From NCBI RefSeq assembly GCF_040096225.1, contig NZ_JBBMFC010000013.1, positions 34,131 to 98,130 on the forward strand: a stretch of 64,000 nucleotides of DNA, read 5' to 3'. This document shows positions 17,193-25,788 of this stretch, piece after piece (position 1 is the stretch's first letter; each line of letters starts with the position of its first letter). Source of the stretch: Hominiventricola aquisgranensis (GTDB lineage Bacteria; Bacillota; Clostridia; Lachnospirales; Lachnospiraceae). The notes beneath the pieces were generated by a model. That model ran no database searches and was not told the DNA's origin. It was given only the letters and a program-made list of their open reading frames with translations. A program made the translations under genes and the position numbers.

Positions 17193-18194
17193 ATGTGGAA
17201 TTTTTTACTTGCATTTATTCCAAGAGCAATCGTACAGGGAATTCCGCTTCTCTATGGAAGCACCGGTGAGATCGTGACGGAGAAGTCAGGTAACCTGAAT
17301 CTGGGAATTCCGGGTGTTATGTATGTAGGAGCAATCTGTGGTGTGATCGGATCCTTTTTCTATGAACATTCGATCCCGGAAGGTGCATCCATGAATGGTG
17401 TGCTGGCGATCCTGATCCCGATGGTGTGCTGTCTGCTTGGTTCCCTCCTGATGGGAATCCTGTACTGCTTTTTGACCGTAACTCTTCGGGCCAATCAGAA
17501 TGTGACCGGTCTTGCAATGACTACTTTCGGTGTTGGCTTTGGTAATTTCTTTGGTGGATCTCTGATCAAACTGGTCAACAGTGATGTGCCATCGATCGCC
17601 CTGAGTGCAACCAGTGGATTTTTCAGTAAATCTCTTCCATTTGCAGCAAAGCTTGGATGGTTTGGAAAACTGTTCTTATCGTATGGGTTCCTGGCTTACC
17701 TGGCAGTTGCCGTTGCACTGGCAGCTTCCTATATTCTGAATCATACCAGAATCGGTCTTCATCTGCGTGCGGTGGGAGAAAATCCAAGTACCGCTGATGC
17801 TGCTGGTATCAATGTAGCAAAATATAAATATGTGACAACATGCATAGGCTGTATGATCGCCGGACTTGGCGGACTCTATTATGTAATGGACTATGCATGC
17901 GGTGTCTGGTCCAACGATGCATTTGGTGACAGAGGATGGCTTGCCATTGCACTGGTAATCTTTACCATATGGAGACCGAATCTGAGTGTGCTGGCATCCT
18001 TCCTGTTTGGTGGTCTGTACATTCTGTATCTCTATATTCCGACCGGAATGGATCATATGGAGTATCAGGAGCTTTACAAAATGATTCCGTATGTGGTAAC
18101 ACTTGTGGTACTGGTTGTAACCAGCATCCGAAGCAAGCGTGAGAGTCAGCCGCCTGCAAGCCTGGGACTGGCATACTTCCGCGAAGAGCGATAA
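17193..18194 (+). CDS. Nucleoside-type ABC transporter permease 2
   Basis: 333-residue YufQ-like permease. The hallmark STGEIVTEKSGNLNLGIPG is near the N-terminus, with about eight hydrophobic spans and the coupling loop LRAVGENPSTADAAGINVAKYK. The start is 2 bases after permease 1. The C-terminal tail (SKRESQPPASLGLAYFREER) is polar and cytoplasmic. Together with the two preceding genes it completes a full importer. Confidence 0.92.
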   Translation: MWNFLLAFIPRAIVQGIPLLYGSTGEIVTEKSGNLNLGIPGVMYVGAICGVIGSFFYEHSIPEGASMNGVLAILIPMVCCLLGSLLMGILYCFLTVTLRANQNVTGLAMTTFGVGFGNFFGGSLIKLVNSDVPSIALSATSGFFSKSLPFAAKLGWFGKLFLSYGFLAYLAVAVALAASYILNHTRIGLHLRAVGENPSTADAAGINVAKYKYVTTCIGCMIAGLGGLYYVMDYACGVWSNDAFGDRGWLAIALVIFTIWRPNLSVLASFLFGGLYILYLYIPTGMDHMEYQELYKMIPYVVTLVVLVVTSIRSKRESQPPASLGLAYFREER

Positions 18195-18224
18195 TCGAAT
18201 TGAAAAGAAATGAGGTCTGGCAGA

Positions 18225-18449
18225 ATGAACGAGAAGACATATATTCTGACTCAGATCCTAGAAGATGACTATGGATGCGAGGAACGTCCCGCCGGTCAGG
18301 CGGTGACGGTCCTCGCTCTTTTGACCGATTCCGAAGGAAATGAGACAGTATTAAGACAGGAAGATCAGTGGCTCTATGATCTGCAGATTGAAGAAGGAGA
18401 TACTGTGGTGGTGTTGAAAGGAAGATTGTATAAGAGGAAGCTCAAGTGA
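18225..18449 (+). CDS. Small acidic protein of unknown function
   Basis: 74 residues from the ATG at 18225, 8 bases after GAGGT. Predicted mostly beta: YILTQILEDDYGCEERPAGQ, then VTVLALLTDSEGNETVL and IEEGDTVVVLKGRLYKRKLK. There is no signal or membrane helix. It is 30 bases after the permease and overlaps the next gene by 4 bases, so it belongs to the same transcript and is probably translationally coupled to the Cys-rich protein. Its family is not recognised. Confidence 0.68.
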   Translation: MNEKTYILTQILEDDYGCEERPAGQAVTVLALLTDSEGNETVLRQEDQWLYDLQIEEGDTVVVLKGRLYKRKLK

Positions 18450-19879
18450 AATCTGAAAATATGAAACAAAGAAAACTATATGGTGTGCCTATGATTCCGT
18501 TTGGATTGCTGGCGGGATTTGTGGGCAAGAAGGAAGTGCGGATCACAGAGCTTTCGGAAGAGGGGTTTGCATTTCGGACAGCAAAGAAGATACCAGGGCC
18601 GGAGAAGATCCGGCTTTGTTTTTATGATCTGAAAAAGACGGATTACGAGGAAATGACGATTCAAACTCCGGAGATCGAAGAAGGAGACCCAGAGCCGTTT
18701 TTTCAGAATTATATTGTATGGATGGAACAGGTCGGGGAAAGGGAGCAGTATCAGGAACTGGTTCGGAAACTGCTGGGGCAGTACAGCCATTATATTCAGT
18801 TGAAATTGACGGAGGATGATAGTGGCGTGGCGGAGGCACTGACTGGTTATCCTGCAAAGCTGGATCAAGTTCATGCAAAGGACTGGGAAGAGCAGAAGCA
18901 GATGTGGTTTGCAGAAATACAGAAAGCCAAAAAGTCGGATGGAGAGCATACGGAAAATGCAGATCTGCATACAAAGAACATGCGAATGGAAAGGTGCACA
19001 GTATCAGGAATGGAATTCCTCGAATTTGCTATCGCTCTTGATCGCCTGGAACTATATGAACAATACAGTCACCGATCACTGGAAGATTTTATAAAATATT
19101 ATTGGAAGAAGCAACACCTGGGAAAATACCCACTGGCGCAGAGAAGACCGGATCGCCTGTACATTGGCAATCAATTTTGTTCACATCTGTTTCCTTCAGA
19201 TGAAATGTTGTTTGCTCTGCTTCAGAAAGCGCAGAGGGAATCGTTACAGGTAACCGTGGTATTTACGTGCCAGAAGGAATCCGTGTTGAAGTCAATGGAA
19301 CAGTTATTGCAGAAGCTGGACCAGTGGTGTGACGGGCATGACCGGGAGCTGGAAGTGATCGTCAATGACTGGGGCCTGGCAGGTCTGGTCGGACGGATGA
19401 CTTCGCATCTGATTCCGGTTCTTGGGATTCTTTTGAACAAATATAAGAAAGATCCGCGCATAGGTTTCAAACAAGGGGATCAAATGCTCCTGAAAGAGAA
19501 TCCTCTTGGCCTTGAGAATTATCGTAAATATCTTCAGGATGAGTTTGCAATTCATCGCTATGAATGGGAATGCTGCGGACATGAGCAGGAATATCCGCAA
19601 GGACATAACAGTCTTTACTTTCCTTTTTATCAAACAAATACATCGCAATATTGTCCCCTGTATGCCTGCTGTACCACAGGTGAGCGCGGCAGGCAAAAAG
19701 AGCCGGTGAACTGTCCGCGGTACTGCCAGAACAAGGTGTTGTTATACCCGGATCATCTGAAAATGGTGGGACGTTACAATTCGCTGTTTGCCTTGGATGA
19801 TACGTTGCTGCGAATGCCGGAACAGGCGGAGCAGTTGATGAAATCTGGAATTGACCGTCTTGTTGTGAATCTTTTATAA
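18446..19879 (+). CDS. Cys-rich protein with PilZ-like N-terminus, probable U32-related partner
   Basis: 477 residues from the GTG at 18446, which follows GAGG by 8 bases. Residues about 28-75 (KEVRITELSEEGFAFRT, then IRLCFYDL) resemble a PilZ domain, with ELSEEG at the usual D-x-S-x-x-G position but no clear RxxxR c-di-GMP arm. The C-terminal half has EVIVNDWGLAGLV and VLGILLNKYKKDPR, which look like a TIM-barrel edge of the U32 family. A cysteine cluster follows (ECCGHEQE, YCPLYACC, CPRYCQNKVLLYP) that could hold a metal or Fe-S cluster. The next gene encodes an actual U32-type protein, as in UbiU/UbiV-like pairs. The function is unknown. Confidence 0.6.
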   Translation: MKSENMKQRKLYGVPMIPFGLLAGFVGKKEVRITELSEEGFAFRTAKKIPGPEKIRLCFYDLKKTDYEEMTIQTPEIEEGDPEPFFQNYIVWMEQVGEREQYQELVRKLLGQYSHYIQLKLTEDDSGVAEALTGYPAKLDQVHAKDWEEQKQMWFAEIQKAKKSDGEHTENADLHTKNMRMERCTVSGMEFLEFAIALDRLELYEQYSHRSLEDFIKYYWKKQHLGKYPLAQRRPDRLYIGNQFCSHLFPSDEMLFALLQKAQRESLQVTVVFTCQKESVLKSMEQLLQKLDQWCDGHDRELEVIVNDWGLAGLVGRMTSHLIPVLGILLNKYKKDPRIGFKQGDQMLLKENPLGLENYRKYLQDEFAIHRYEWECCGHEQEYPQGHNSLYFPFYQTNTSQYCPLYACCTTGERGRQKEPVNCPRYCQNKVLLYPDHLKMVGRYNSLFALDDTLLRMPEQAEQLMKSGIDRLVVNLL

Positions 19880-19895
19880 TAGACAGGAAATGAGT

Positions 19896-20924
19896 ATGAA
19901 AATAGTAGCAGGATTAGGCTCTGTAGATGAGTATATTCGGTATTGTGAAGCTGGAGCAGATGAATTTTTCTGCGGGTATGTACCATATAAATGGACAAAA
20001 AAATACGGAACCATGATGGCACTGAATCGTCGGGAAGTACTCTGTTGTAATGTACAGATCGGTGGCGAAGAGGAACTGGAAATTCTGGCTTCCATGATAC
20101 ATGTGTATCAGAAACCAGTGCATCTGACCTTCAATTCGCTATACTATTTGCCGGAGCAATATCCGCTGATCGGACAGATGATCTCCAACTGCCTTGAGAT
20201 GGGATTCAGAAGCTACATCATTGCGGATCCGGCACTGATATTATATTTGCATGAGCAAGGAATCAACTGTGAGATCCACTTGAGTGGGGAACTGGGAGAG
20301 ATGAACAGCAGTGTGGCGGAGACTTTTGCGGAAATGAAACTGAAGCGTATCATTTTCCACAGGAAGAACAGTACTGCAGATATGCAGGCGGTAATCGAAG
20401 CCGTGGAACGAAATCAGTGTAGTAAGGCAGGTCAGATGGAGTATGAGGCATTTGTTCTCAATGAATTGTGCCAGTTCAGCGGATCCTTTTGCAATTCTCT
20501 GCACTGTGATGAACTTGGACATCTGTGCCGGGTGCCGTACTGGATGGGTGAGGTCGGTGACAAGCAGCACGAGAGATGTACAGGAGCATATGGAGAATCG
20601 AGCCAACAGAGTCCGGAATCGGAGGGATGCTCTGAGAGTGGAGAGTCTGACAGTATAGACGAAGATGCAGAAGCCGACTACATCTGCGGTCAGTCTGGCT
20701 GTGGGTTATGTGAGTTATACGCCCTTCAGAAAGCCGGAATTACCCACGTAAAGCTGGTGGGACGAGGCAACTATGTGGACAGCATGGAGCAGGATATCAG
20801 GAATCTAAGAAAAGCACTGGAGATTCTGGAACAGGCAGAGTCGGAAGAGCTATTCAGAAAGAAGATGAAGCAGGAACTGTTTTCAGGTGGATGCAGTGGG
20901 AACTGCTATTATTTGCAGGAATAA
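19896..20924 (+). CDS. U32-family (peptidase U32-like) Fe-S protein
   Basis: 342 residues from the ATG at 19896 (8 bases after ACAGGA; the ATG at 19890 is too close). The N-terminus KIVAGLGSVDEYIRYCEAGADEFFCGY is the U32 barrel opening. Cysteines at about 192, 199, 204 and 211 (CQFSGSFCNSLHCDELGHLC) match the four-cysteine cluster of the family. A CGQSGCGLCELYAL region followed by HVKLVGRGN closes the barrel. Characterised U32 relatives are Fe-S tRNA/rRNA or ubiquinone hydroxylases rather than proteases. A low-complexity Ser/Glu insert at about 230-255 is unusual. It probably works with the Cys-rich protein encoded 16 bases upstream. Confidence 0.78.
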   Translation: MKIVAGLGSVDEYIRYCEAGADEFFCGYVPYKWTKKYGTMMALNRREVLCCNVQIGGEEELEILASMIHVYQKPVHLTFNSLYYLPEQYPLIGQMISNCLEMGFRSYIIADPALILYLHEQGINCEIHLSGELGEMNSSVAETFAEMKLKRIIFHRKNSTADMQAVIEAVERNQCSKAGQMEYEAFVLNELCQFSGSFCNSLHCDELGHLCRVPYWMGEVGDKQHERCTGAYGESSQQSPESEGCSESGESDSIDEDAEADYICGQSGCGLCELYALQKAGITHVKLVGRGNYVDSMEQDIRNLRKALEILEQAESEELFRKKMKQELFSGGCSGNCYYLQE

Positions 20925-20941
20925 AAAGAAAGGAAATGATA

Positions 20942-21637
20942 ATGGAATTAAAAGCTATATTTTTAGACATTGATAATACGTTGCTTGATTTTGATGCGGC
21001 TGCACAGCAGTCTATGGAAGAAAGCTTCCATAAATTTGGCTTGTCTTTTCACCCGGAGATGATGAGCATTTTCAATGAGGAAAATGACAAGATCTGGCAA
21101 AGGATAGAGAAAAAAGAGCTTTCAATCGCAGATCTTCCTCATGTTCGCTGGCAGACAATCCTGCCAAAGCTGGGTCTTCAGGCAGACGGGGAAGCAATGG
21201 AGAAGGAATTCAAATCCCGCCTTCATACCAGTGCAGTTCCAGTAGAAGGAGCCCTTGAGATCCTTTCATATCTTCATGAGAAATACATGCTCTGCGCAGC
21301 CAGCAATGGTCCTTACCGTCAACAGCTTAACCGTCTGGAAAAAGCAGGCATGCTCGGTTATTTTACCAATTGCTTCGTATCTGAGCAGATGGGCGTGGAG
21401 AAGCCGTCGCAGAAGTTTTTTGACGGCTGCTTTACAGAGTTGCCAGGAATCCTGCCGGAGGAGACCATGATGATCGGCGATTCTCTCACTGCGGATATGG
21501 CAGGCGGCAGACAGGCGGGTATGCATACCTGCTGGTATGACCGGAAGCAAAAAAGCGCCTCTGGTGCATTGATCCCGGGAATGGAGTATGTGGATGATAC
21601 GATCCTGGATCTGCTGGAATTGAAGGAGCTGTTGTAA
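20942..21637 (+). CDS. HAD-superfamily phosphatase (YjjG-like)
   Basis: 231-residue cytoplasmic hydrolase. HAD motif I FLDIDNTLLDFD, motif II AASNG, motif III lysine in GVEKPSQKFF and motif IV MIGDSLTADMAGG are all present, with a helical cap between I and II. YjjG-type members remove phosphate from nucleotides, which would fit a nucleoside transporter operon, but substrate specificity is not readable. The ATG at 20942 is 8 bases after AGG; it lies 17 bases after the U32 gene and is probably the last gene of that transcript. Confidence 0.88.
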   Translation: MELKAIFLDIDNTLLDFDAAAQQSMEESFHKFGLSFHPEMMSIFNEENDKIWQRIEKKELSIADLPHVRWQTILPKLGLQADGEAMEKEFKSRLHTSAVPVEGALEILSYLHEKYMLCAASNGPYRQQLNRLEKAGMLGYFTNCFVSEQMGVEKPSQKFFDGCFTELPGILPEETMMIGDSLTADMAGGRQAGMHTCWYDRKQKSASGALIPGMEYVDDTILDLLELKELL

Positions 21638-21674
21638 AACTGATAAGAGGATTTTGCTAAAAAGAGATTACTTT

Positions 21675-21691
21675 ATGAAAAAATAATTCAT
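21675..21691. promoter_or_regulatory. RpiR operator candidate A
   Basis: ATGAAA-AAATA-ATTCAT, one mismatch from ATGAAA-N5-TTTCAT, in the long gap before the RpiR gene. A weaker copy (GTGAAA-GAAAA-TGTCGT) lies at 21705-21721. Confidence 0.45.
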
Positions 21692-21854
21692 GGAATGCAT
21701 TTTTGTGAAAGAAAATGTCGTGAAATGAAAAATAAATAGTATACAGGGATCCTATATTAACGAGAGTTAAATTAGGCATTGTCTACAAAAAATGAAGTGC
21801 TTTTTGTGCATTGTGGCAAAAAAATAAAAAAATGAGGTGAAAAGTTAAAAGGTA

Positions 21855-21883
21855 TTGACAAAATAGATAATATGCCATAGAAT
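21855..21883 (+). promoter_or_regulatory. Promoter of the rpiR-kinase operon
   Basis: TTGACA, 17-base spacer, TAGAAT; about 120 bases of leader before the regulator start. Confidence 0.75.
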
Positions 21884-21943
21884 AAAGTCAGTTGAAAAAA
21901 TCCTTCACCGAATCGAGTAAATAAATTAAAACTGGTATTCCGC

Positions 21944-21960
21944 ATGAAAACTTTTTTCAT
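21944..21960. promoter_or_regulatory. RpiR operator candidate B
   Basis: Perfect palindrome ATGAAA-ACTTT-TTTCAT between the promoter and the regulator start, a position suited to autorepression. It matches sites at 21675 and 29095. Confidence 0.6.
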
Positions 21961-22006
21961 GAAAAGGGTGTAAAAACCGAATTTGACACGAAGGGAATTG
22001 GAACAG

Positions 22007-22837
22007 ATGGATAAACAGGTTTTAAGAAACATTGAGCGGTTGAAAGAGGACATGTTTTTAGCGGAACGTAAGGTGGCGGATTTTATATCATCGAATCCTT
22101 ACGAAGTTGTTGAACTGAATGTATCGGATCTTGCTGATAAGAGCGGAGCCAGTGATGCAACAGTCATCCGGCTATGCAAGAGATTGGGGTATAAGGGGTT
22201 TTACCAGATGAAACTTGCACTGGCAGAAGAGCTTGGAAGATATCAGATGACAGGCTACTCTGATCCAGAGGAGAATCCGAAGAATGCAAGAGAAGTAATC
22301 CAGTGTCTGACAAGAGATCTGATGCACATCGCGGATCGGCTTGACAATGAGAAAGCGGAGGAGTGTGCAGAGATGATCTGCAACAGCAAGCGAGTATTTG
22401 TGGTAGCTGCAGGTAATACAATTCCGGTTGCTATGGATTTTACATTTCGGCTTTGCCGACAAGGGATCAACGCAAGCTGTGGAACGATCGTTGAATATGG
22501 GATGGCCACTATGGTGGGCGGTGGAGAAGAGGATCTTCTGATCGCGGTATCTCATTCTGGAAGTTCCAAGCATGTTATTCAGGCAGTGGAGATTGCAAAG
22601 AAGAAAAAGATACCGACGGTAGCGGTTACAAGTTCTAAGAGCAATCCATTGGCGAGAAGAGCAAAGATAACATTGCTGACAGCGGTTGAGAGGCCATTAT
22701 TTGGGGAATATGGATCAGCAACGCATATATATGATCAGGCAGTATTGGATTCCCTTCTGTATCTGGTGGCACAGAAGAGAAAGCTGGATGAAGATATTGA
22801 GATGATAGAAGCGCTGCTGGCTGAGTATAAGATTTAG
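22007..22837 (+). CDS. MurR/RpiR-family transcriptional regulator
   Basis: 276 residues from the ATG at 22007, 10 bases after AGGGA; a TTG at 21983 would overlap that site. The N-terminal RpiR helix-turn-helix (about 1-75) has AERKVADFISSNPYEVVELNVSDLADKSGASDATVIRLCKRLGYKGF split over two helices. The C-terminal SIS domain (about 110-255) carries VFVVAAGNT and AVSHSGSSKHVIQAVEIAKKK, which bind a phosphosugar effector. Such regulators control sugar-phosphate pathways, and it heads the sugar island. Matching palindromes near its own promoter and the aldolase promoter support it as the local regulator. Confidence 0.93.
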   Translation: MDKQVLRNIERLKEDMFLAERKVADFISSNPYEVVELNVSDLADKSGASDATVIRLCKRLGYKGFYQMKLALAEELGRYQMTGYSDPEENPKNAREVIQCLTRDLMHIADRLDNEKAEECAEMICNSKRVFVVAAGNTIPVAMDFTFRLCRQGINASCGTIVEYGMATMVGGGEEDLLIAVSHSGSSKHVIQAVEIAKKKKIPTVAVTSSKSNPLARRAKITLLTAVERPLFGEYGSATHIYDQAVLDSLLYLVAQKRKLDEDIEMIEALLAEYKI

Positions 22838-22861
22838 GAGACAGGCGAGGGGGAGAAAAAG

Positions 22862-24178
22862 ATGCCGTACACGGATCATTATGAAAAGTATCTGAATGAG
22901 ATTCCTGGAAACATTGAAAAGTGTAAAGAGACCGGAGACAGGATCGTCTTTGGTTACACATCTGATCTGGATGTTCTTCTTACATATAATGAAGATGAGT
23001 TTAACAAACTGGTAGATACATATGTAAAGGGTGATATTTACAGAGATGGAGATGAAAACATCACGGATCTGGAAAGCTTTTCGAGAATCATTGCTTACTA
23101 TATGGCAAATGGCCTGGGTGGCGAGGCGGATATCACCGACCACAAAGTTGTGGAATATCTGCTGGAGCATTTTGAACATAAGTTTTCTCTTGGCGGAACC
23201 GGAGCCCAGGGAGCTGCCGCAATGGCTTCTGTAGGAATGCCGCTGATCGCTCACATTTCCGATAAGAGTGAGCAGGTATGTGACCTTATGGATTATGAAG
23301 GTCTGAACACGATCGTTGGTGACAAACAGGTGCCGATGAAGACGATCCAGCAGGGTGATCCGGTATATCATGTAGTATTTTCCTATACAAAGGGTGATGG
23401 ATTTAATCTTCACGGGAAACGCTATACTGTGCCGATCGCAAATCGTGTGATCCTTGATTATGATACCATCCATAAAGATATTGTGGTATCAGAAGATTTT
23501 AAAAAGTATATTGAAAAGAATGCAAAACACATTATTTCCTACAATCTGAGCGGATACAATGCAATCATTGATCCAGAGCTTACAGAGAGAAGAATGCAGG
23601 AGCTGGGAGCACATTACAAGAAAGTAAAAGAAGAGAATCCGGAGTGTGTGATCTACTTTGAAAGTGCTCATTACCTCAGCCAGGAAGTAAAGAATATTGT
23701 ATATAAAGAGATTTCTCATTATGTCGATATTATGGGAATGAATGAAGAAGAGTTGCTTGCACATACAAGAGAACTTGGAATCGAGATCGACAAGGATGAT
23801 CTGAAGGATGTACTGCAGGGATTGGAACACCTGATAAAGAGATATAAAGTACAGGGAATTATCATGCATACCAAGGATTACTCCATGTATTATGGAAGCG
23901 AACTCTATGGTATCGACCTTGAAAAGGCACTTACCCTTGGAAATCTTCTTTCAGGAACCAGAGCCCGTGTAGGACATTATGGCAGTCTGGAAGAGTGCCG
24001 CGAGAGTCTGAAGCTTGGACTTAGTGAGACGGGATTGAGATTCTACAACGAACTGGAAGAGATGCATCTGGATAGAAAGGTATATCTTGTACCTTCCAGA
24101 TATATGGAAAAACCAGTCTGCACGATTGGTTTGGGCGATACATTTGTTGCTGGAGTCCAATTTGCTTTTGCCAGGTAG
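22862..24178 (+). CDS. ADP-dependent phosphofructokinase/glucokinase-family sugar kinase
   Basis: 438 residues. The fold is ribokinase-like but the sequence matches the ADP-dependent PFK/glucokinase family rather than PfkB. It has RIVFGYTSDLDVLL at the N-terminus, a LGGTGAQGAAAMASVG phosphate/substrate loop, VIYFESAHY in the middle and the C-terminal GLGDTFVAG with catalytic Asp near residue 426. The family is best known from archaea; bacterial members exist but are little studied. It follows the RpiR gene by 24 bases. Within the island it could phosphorylate a ketose or ketose phosphate ahead of the aldolase. Substrate and phosphoryl donor are not proven. Confidence 0.8.
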   Translation: MPYTDHYEKYLNEIPGNIEKCKETGDRIVFGYTSDLDVLLTYNEDEFNKLVDTYVKGDIYRDGDENITDLESFSRIIAYYMANGLGGEADITDHKVVEYLLEHFEHKFSLGGTGAQGAAAMASVGMPLIAHISDKSEQVCDLMDYEGLNTIVGDKQVPMKTIQQGDPVYHVVFSYTKGDGFNLHGKRYTVPIANRVILDYDTIHKDIVVSEDFKKYIEKNAKHIISYNLSGYNAIIDPELTERRMQELGAHYKKVKEENPECVIYFESAHYLSQEVKNIVYKEISHYVDIMGMNEEELLAHTRELGIEIDKDDLKDVLQGLEHLIKRYKVQGIIMHTKDYSMYYGSELYGIDLEKALTLGNLLSGTRARVGHYGSLEECRESLKLGLSETGLRFYNELEEMHLDRKVYLVPSRYMEKPVCTIGLGDTFVAGVQFAFAR

Positions 24179-24265
24179 AAGATGAAAAGGGAGGACAGAT
24201 ATTACAAAGCATAGAAGCTATATTGGGTGGTACGAAAAGATTTTTAAGAGAAGGAGAGAAAGGTA

Positions 24266-25774
24266 TTGGGGAACAGCGAGTATATTCTTAATTGCGAAGG
24301 TATTTCAAAAGCCTTTGGTGGTACTCAGGCTTTGAAAGATGTCCAATTACATGTGAAACCGGGTGAAGTACATGCACTGCTGGGAGAAAACGGTGCAGGT
24401 AAATCCACACTGATGAAATGTGTGATCGGACTCATCAAACAGGATGCAGGAACGATGGAGTTTGAAGGAAAACCGTATCAGGCAAAAGGTCCGGTAGATG
24501 CTTTGAACAGTGGTATTTCCATGATCCATCAGGAGCTGAATCCGGAGCCGCATCTGACGGTAGCAGAAAGTATTTTCCTGAAACGTGAAAATACAAAAGG
24601 AATTTTTCTGGATAAGAAGGCACAAAACAAACGGTGTCAGGAGATTCTGGATCAGTTCAATGTTCCGTATACGGCTACTACTAAAATGAAAGAACTGACA
24701 CTGGCACAGGTACAGATGGTTGAGATCATCAAAGCAGTATCCTGTGATTCCAGACTGATCATCATGGACGAGCCTACATCTTCTCTGGATTCCACAGAGA
24801 CAGACAGACTGTTCAATGTAATCAGAGATCTGAAGAAGAAAGGCGTTGCAATCATCTACATCTCCCACCGTATGGAAGAGATTTTCGAGATCTGCGACAG
24901 CGTATCTGTATTCAGAAATGGTACCTATGTAAACACCAGAAGCCTTGATGGCGTTACTAGAGATGAACTGATCTCCATGATGGTAGGACGTGATGTTAAG
25001 AGCGTCTTCCCGAAAGTGGACTGTAAGATCGGTGATGTGGTGTTCAAGGTTGAGAATCTTTGCGGAAAGGGATTCCACGATATCAGCTTTGAAGTACATG
25101 CAGGTGAGATCCTTGGTATCTCCGGTCTGGTTGGATCCGGAAGAAGTGAGACCATGAGAGCAATCTTTGGTCTGGACCCGCTGGAATCTGGTAAGATGTA
25201 CCTGGATGGAAAAGAAATCAAGAATAAGAACCCGAGAGATGCCATTAAAAAAGGTATCTGTATGGTAAATGAAGACAGAAAGAATTATGGTCTGTGTCTG
25301 CTGAGATCGATTCGAGAGAATATTTCTCTTCCGAACCTTCCAGAGAAACAGAAAGGTCTCCTGATCAATCAGAAGCGAGAGATCAAAGAATGTCAGGAGG
25401 CTGCTGACAAACTGACAGTCAAAGCAGCCAGCATCGAACACAATGGATTTTCACTGAGTGGTGGAAACCAGCAGAAAGTAGTTCTTGCTAAATGGATCAT
25501 GGCGAATCCGAAGGTTCTGATCCTGGATGAGCCGACCAGAGGTGTAGACGTAGGTGCTAAATCTGATATTCATAGCCTGATGTGTGAATTTGCTGCAAAA
25601 GGAATGGCAGTCATCATGATTTCCTCTGAGCTTCCTGAAGTAATGGGTATGAGTGACAGAATCCTTGTATATCATGAAGGAACCATCAATGGTATTGTAG
25701 ACAGAAGTGAAATTTTGGCTAATAACATTACGCAGAAAGAAATGCTTGAGATGGCATTTGCACAGAATAGATAG
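24266..25774 (+). CDS. Sugar ABC transporter ATPase (RbsA/MglA type)
   Basis: 502 residues with tandem ABC domains. Domain 1: Walker A GENGAGKST, Walker B LIIMDEPTSSLD, weak signature LTLAQVQMVEI. Domain 2: degenerate Walker A GLVGSGRSE, signature LSGGNQQKVVLAKW, Walker B VLILDEPTRGVDVGAKSDI. This asymmetry is normal for monosaccharide importers. The TTG start at 24266 is used: AAGGAG lies 9 bases upstream and the protein then begins MGNSEYILNCEGISKAFGG; no ATG is available nearby. It is 87 bases after the kinase. Confidence 0.93.
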   Translation: MGNSEYILNCEGISKAFGGTQALKDVQLHVKPGEVHALLGENGAGKSTLMKCVIGLIKQDAGTMEFEGKPYQAKGPVDALNSGISMIHQELNPEPHLTVAESIFLKRENTKGIFLDKKAQNKRCQEILDQFNVPYTATTKMKELTLAQVQMVEIIKAVSCDSRLIIMDEPTSSLDSTETDRLFNVIRDLKKKGVAIIYISHRMEEIFEICDSVSVFRNGTYVNTRSLDGVTRDELISMMVGRDVKSVFPKVDCKIGDVVFKVENLCGKGFHDISFEVHAGEILGISGLVGSGRSETMRAIFGLDPLESGKMYLDGKEIKNKNPRDAIKKGICMVNEDRKNYGLCLLRSIRENISLPNLPEKQKGLLINQKREIKECQEAADKLTVKAASIEHNGFSLSGGNQQKVVLAKWIMANPKVLILDEPTRGVDVGAKSDIHSLMCEFAAKGMAVIMISSELPEVMGMSDRILVYHEGTINGIVDRSEILANNITQKEMLEMAFAQNR

Positions 25775-25788
25775 GAGGAGATAGAAGA

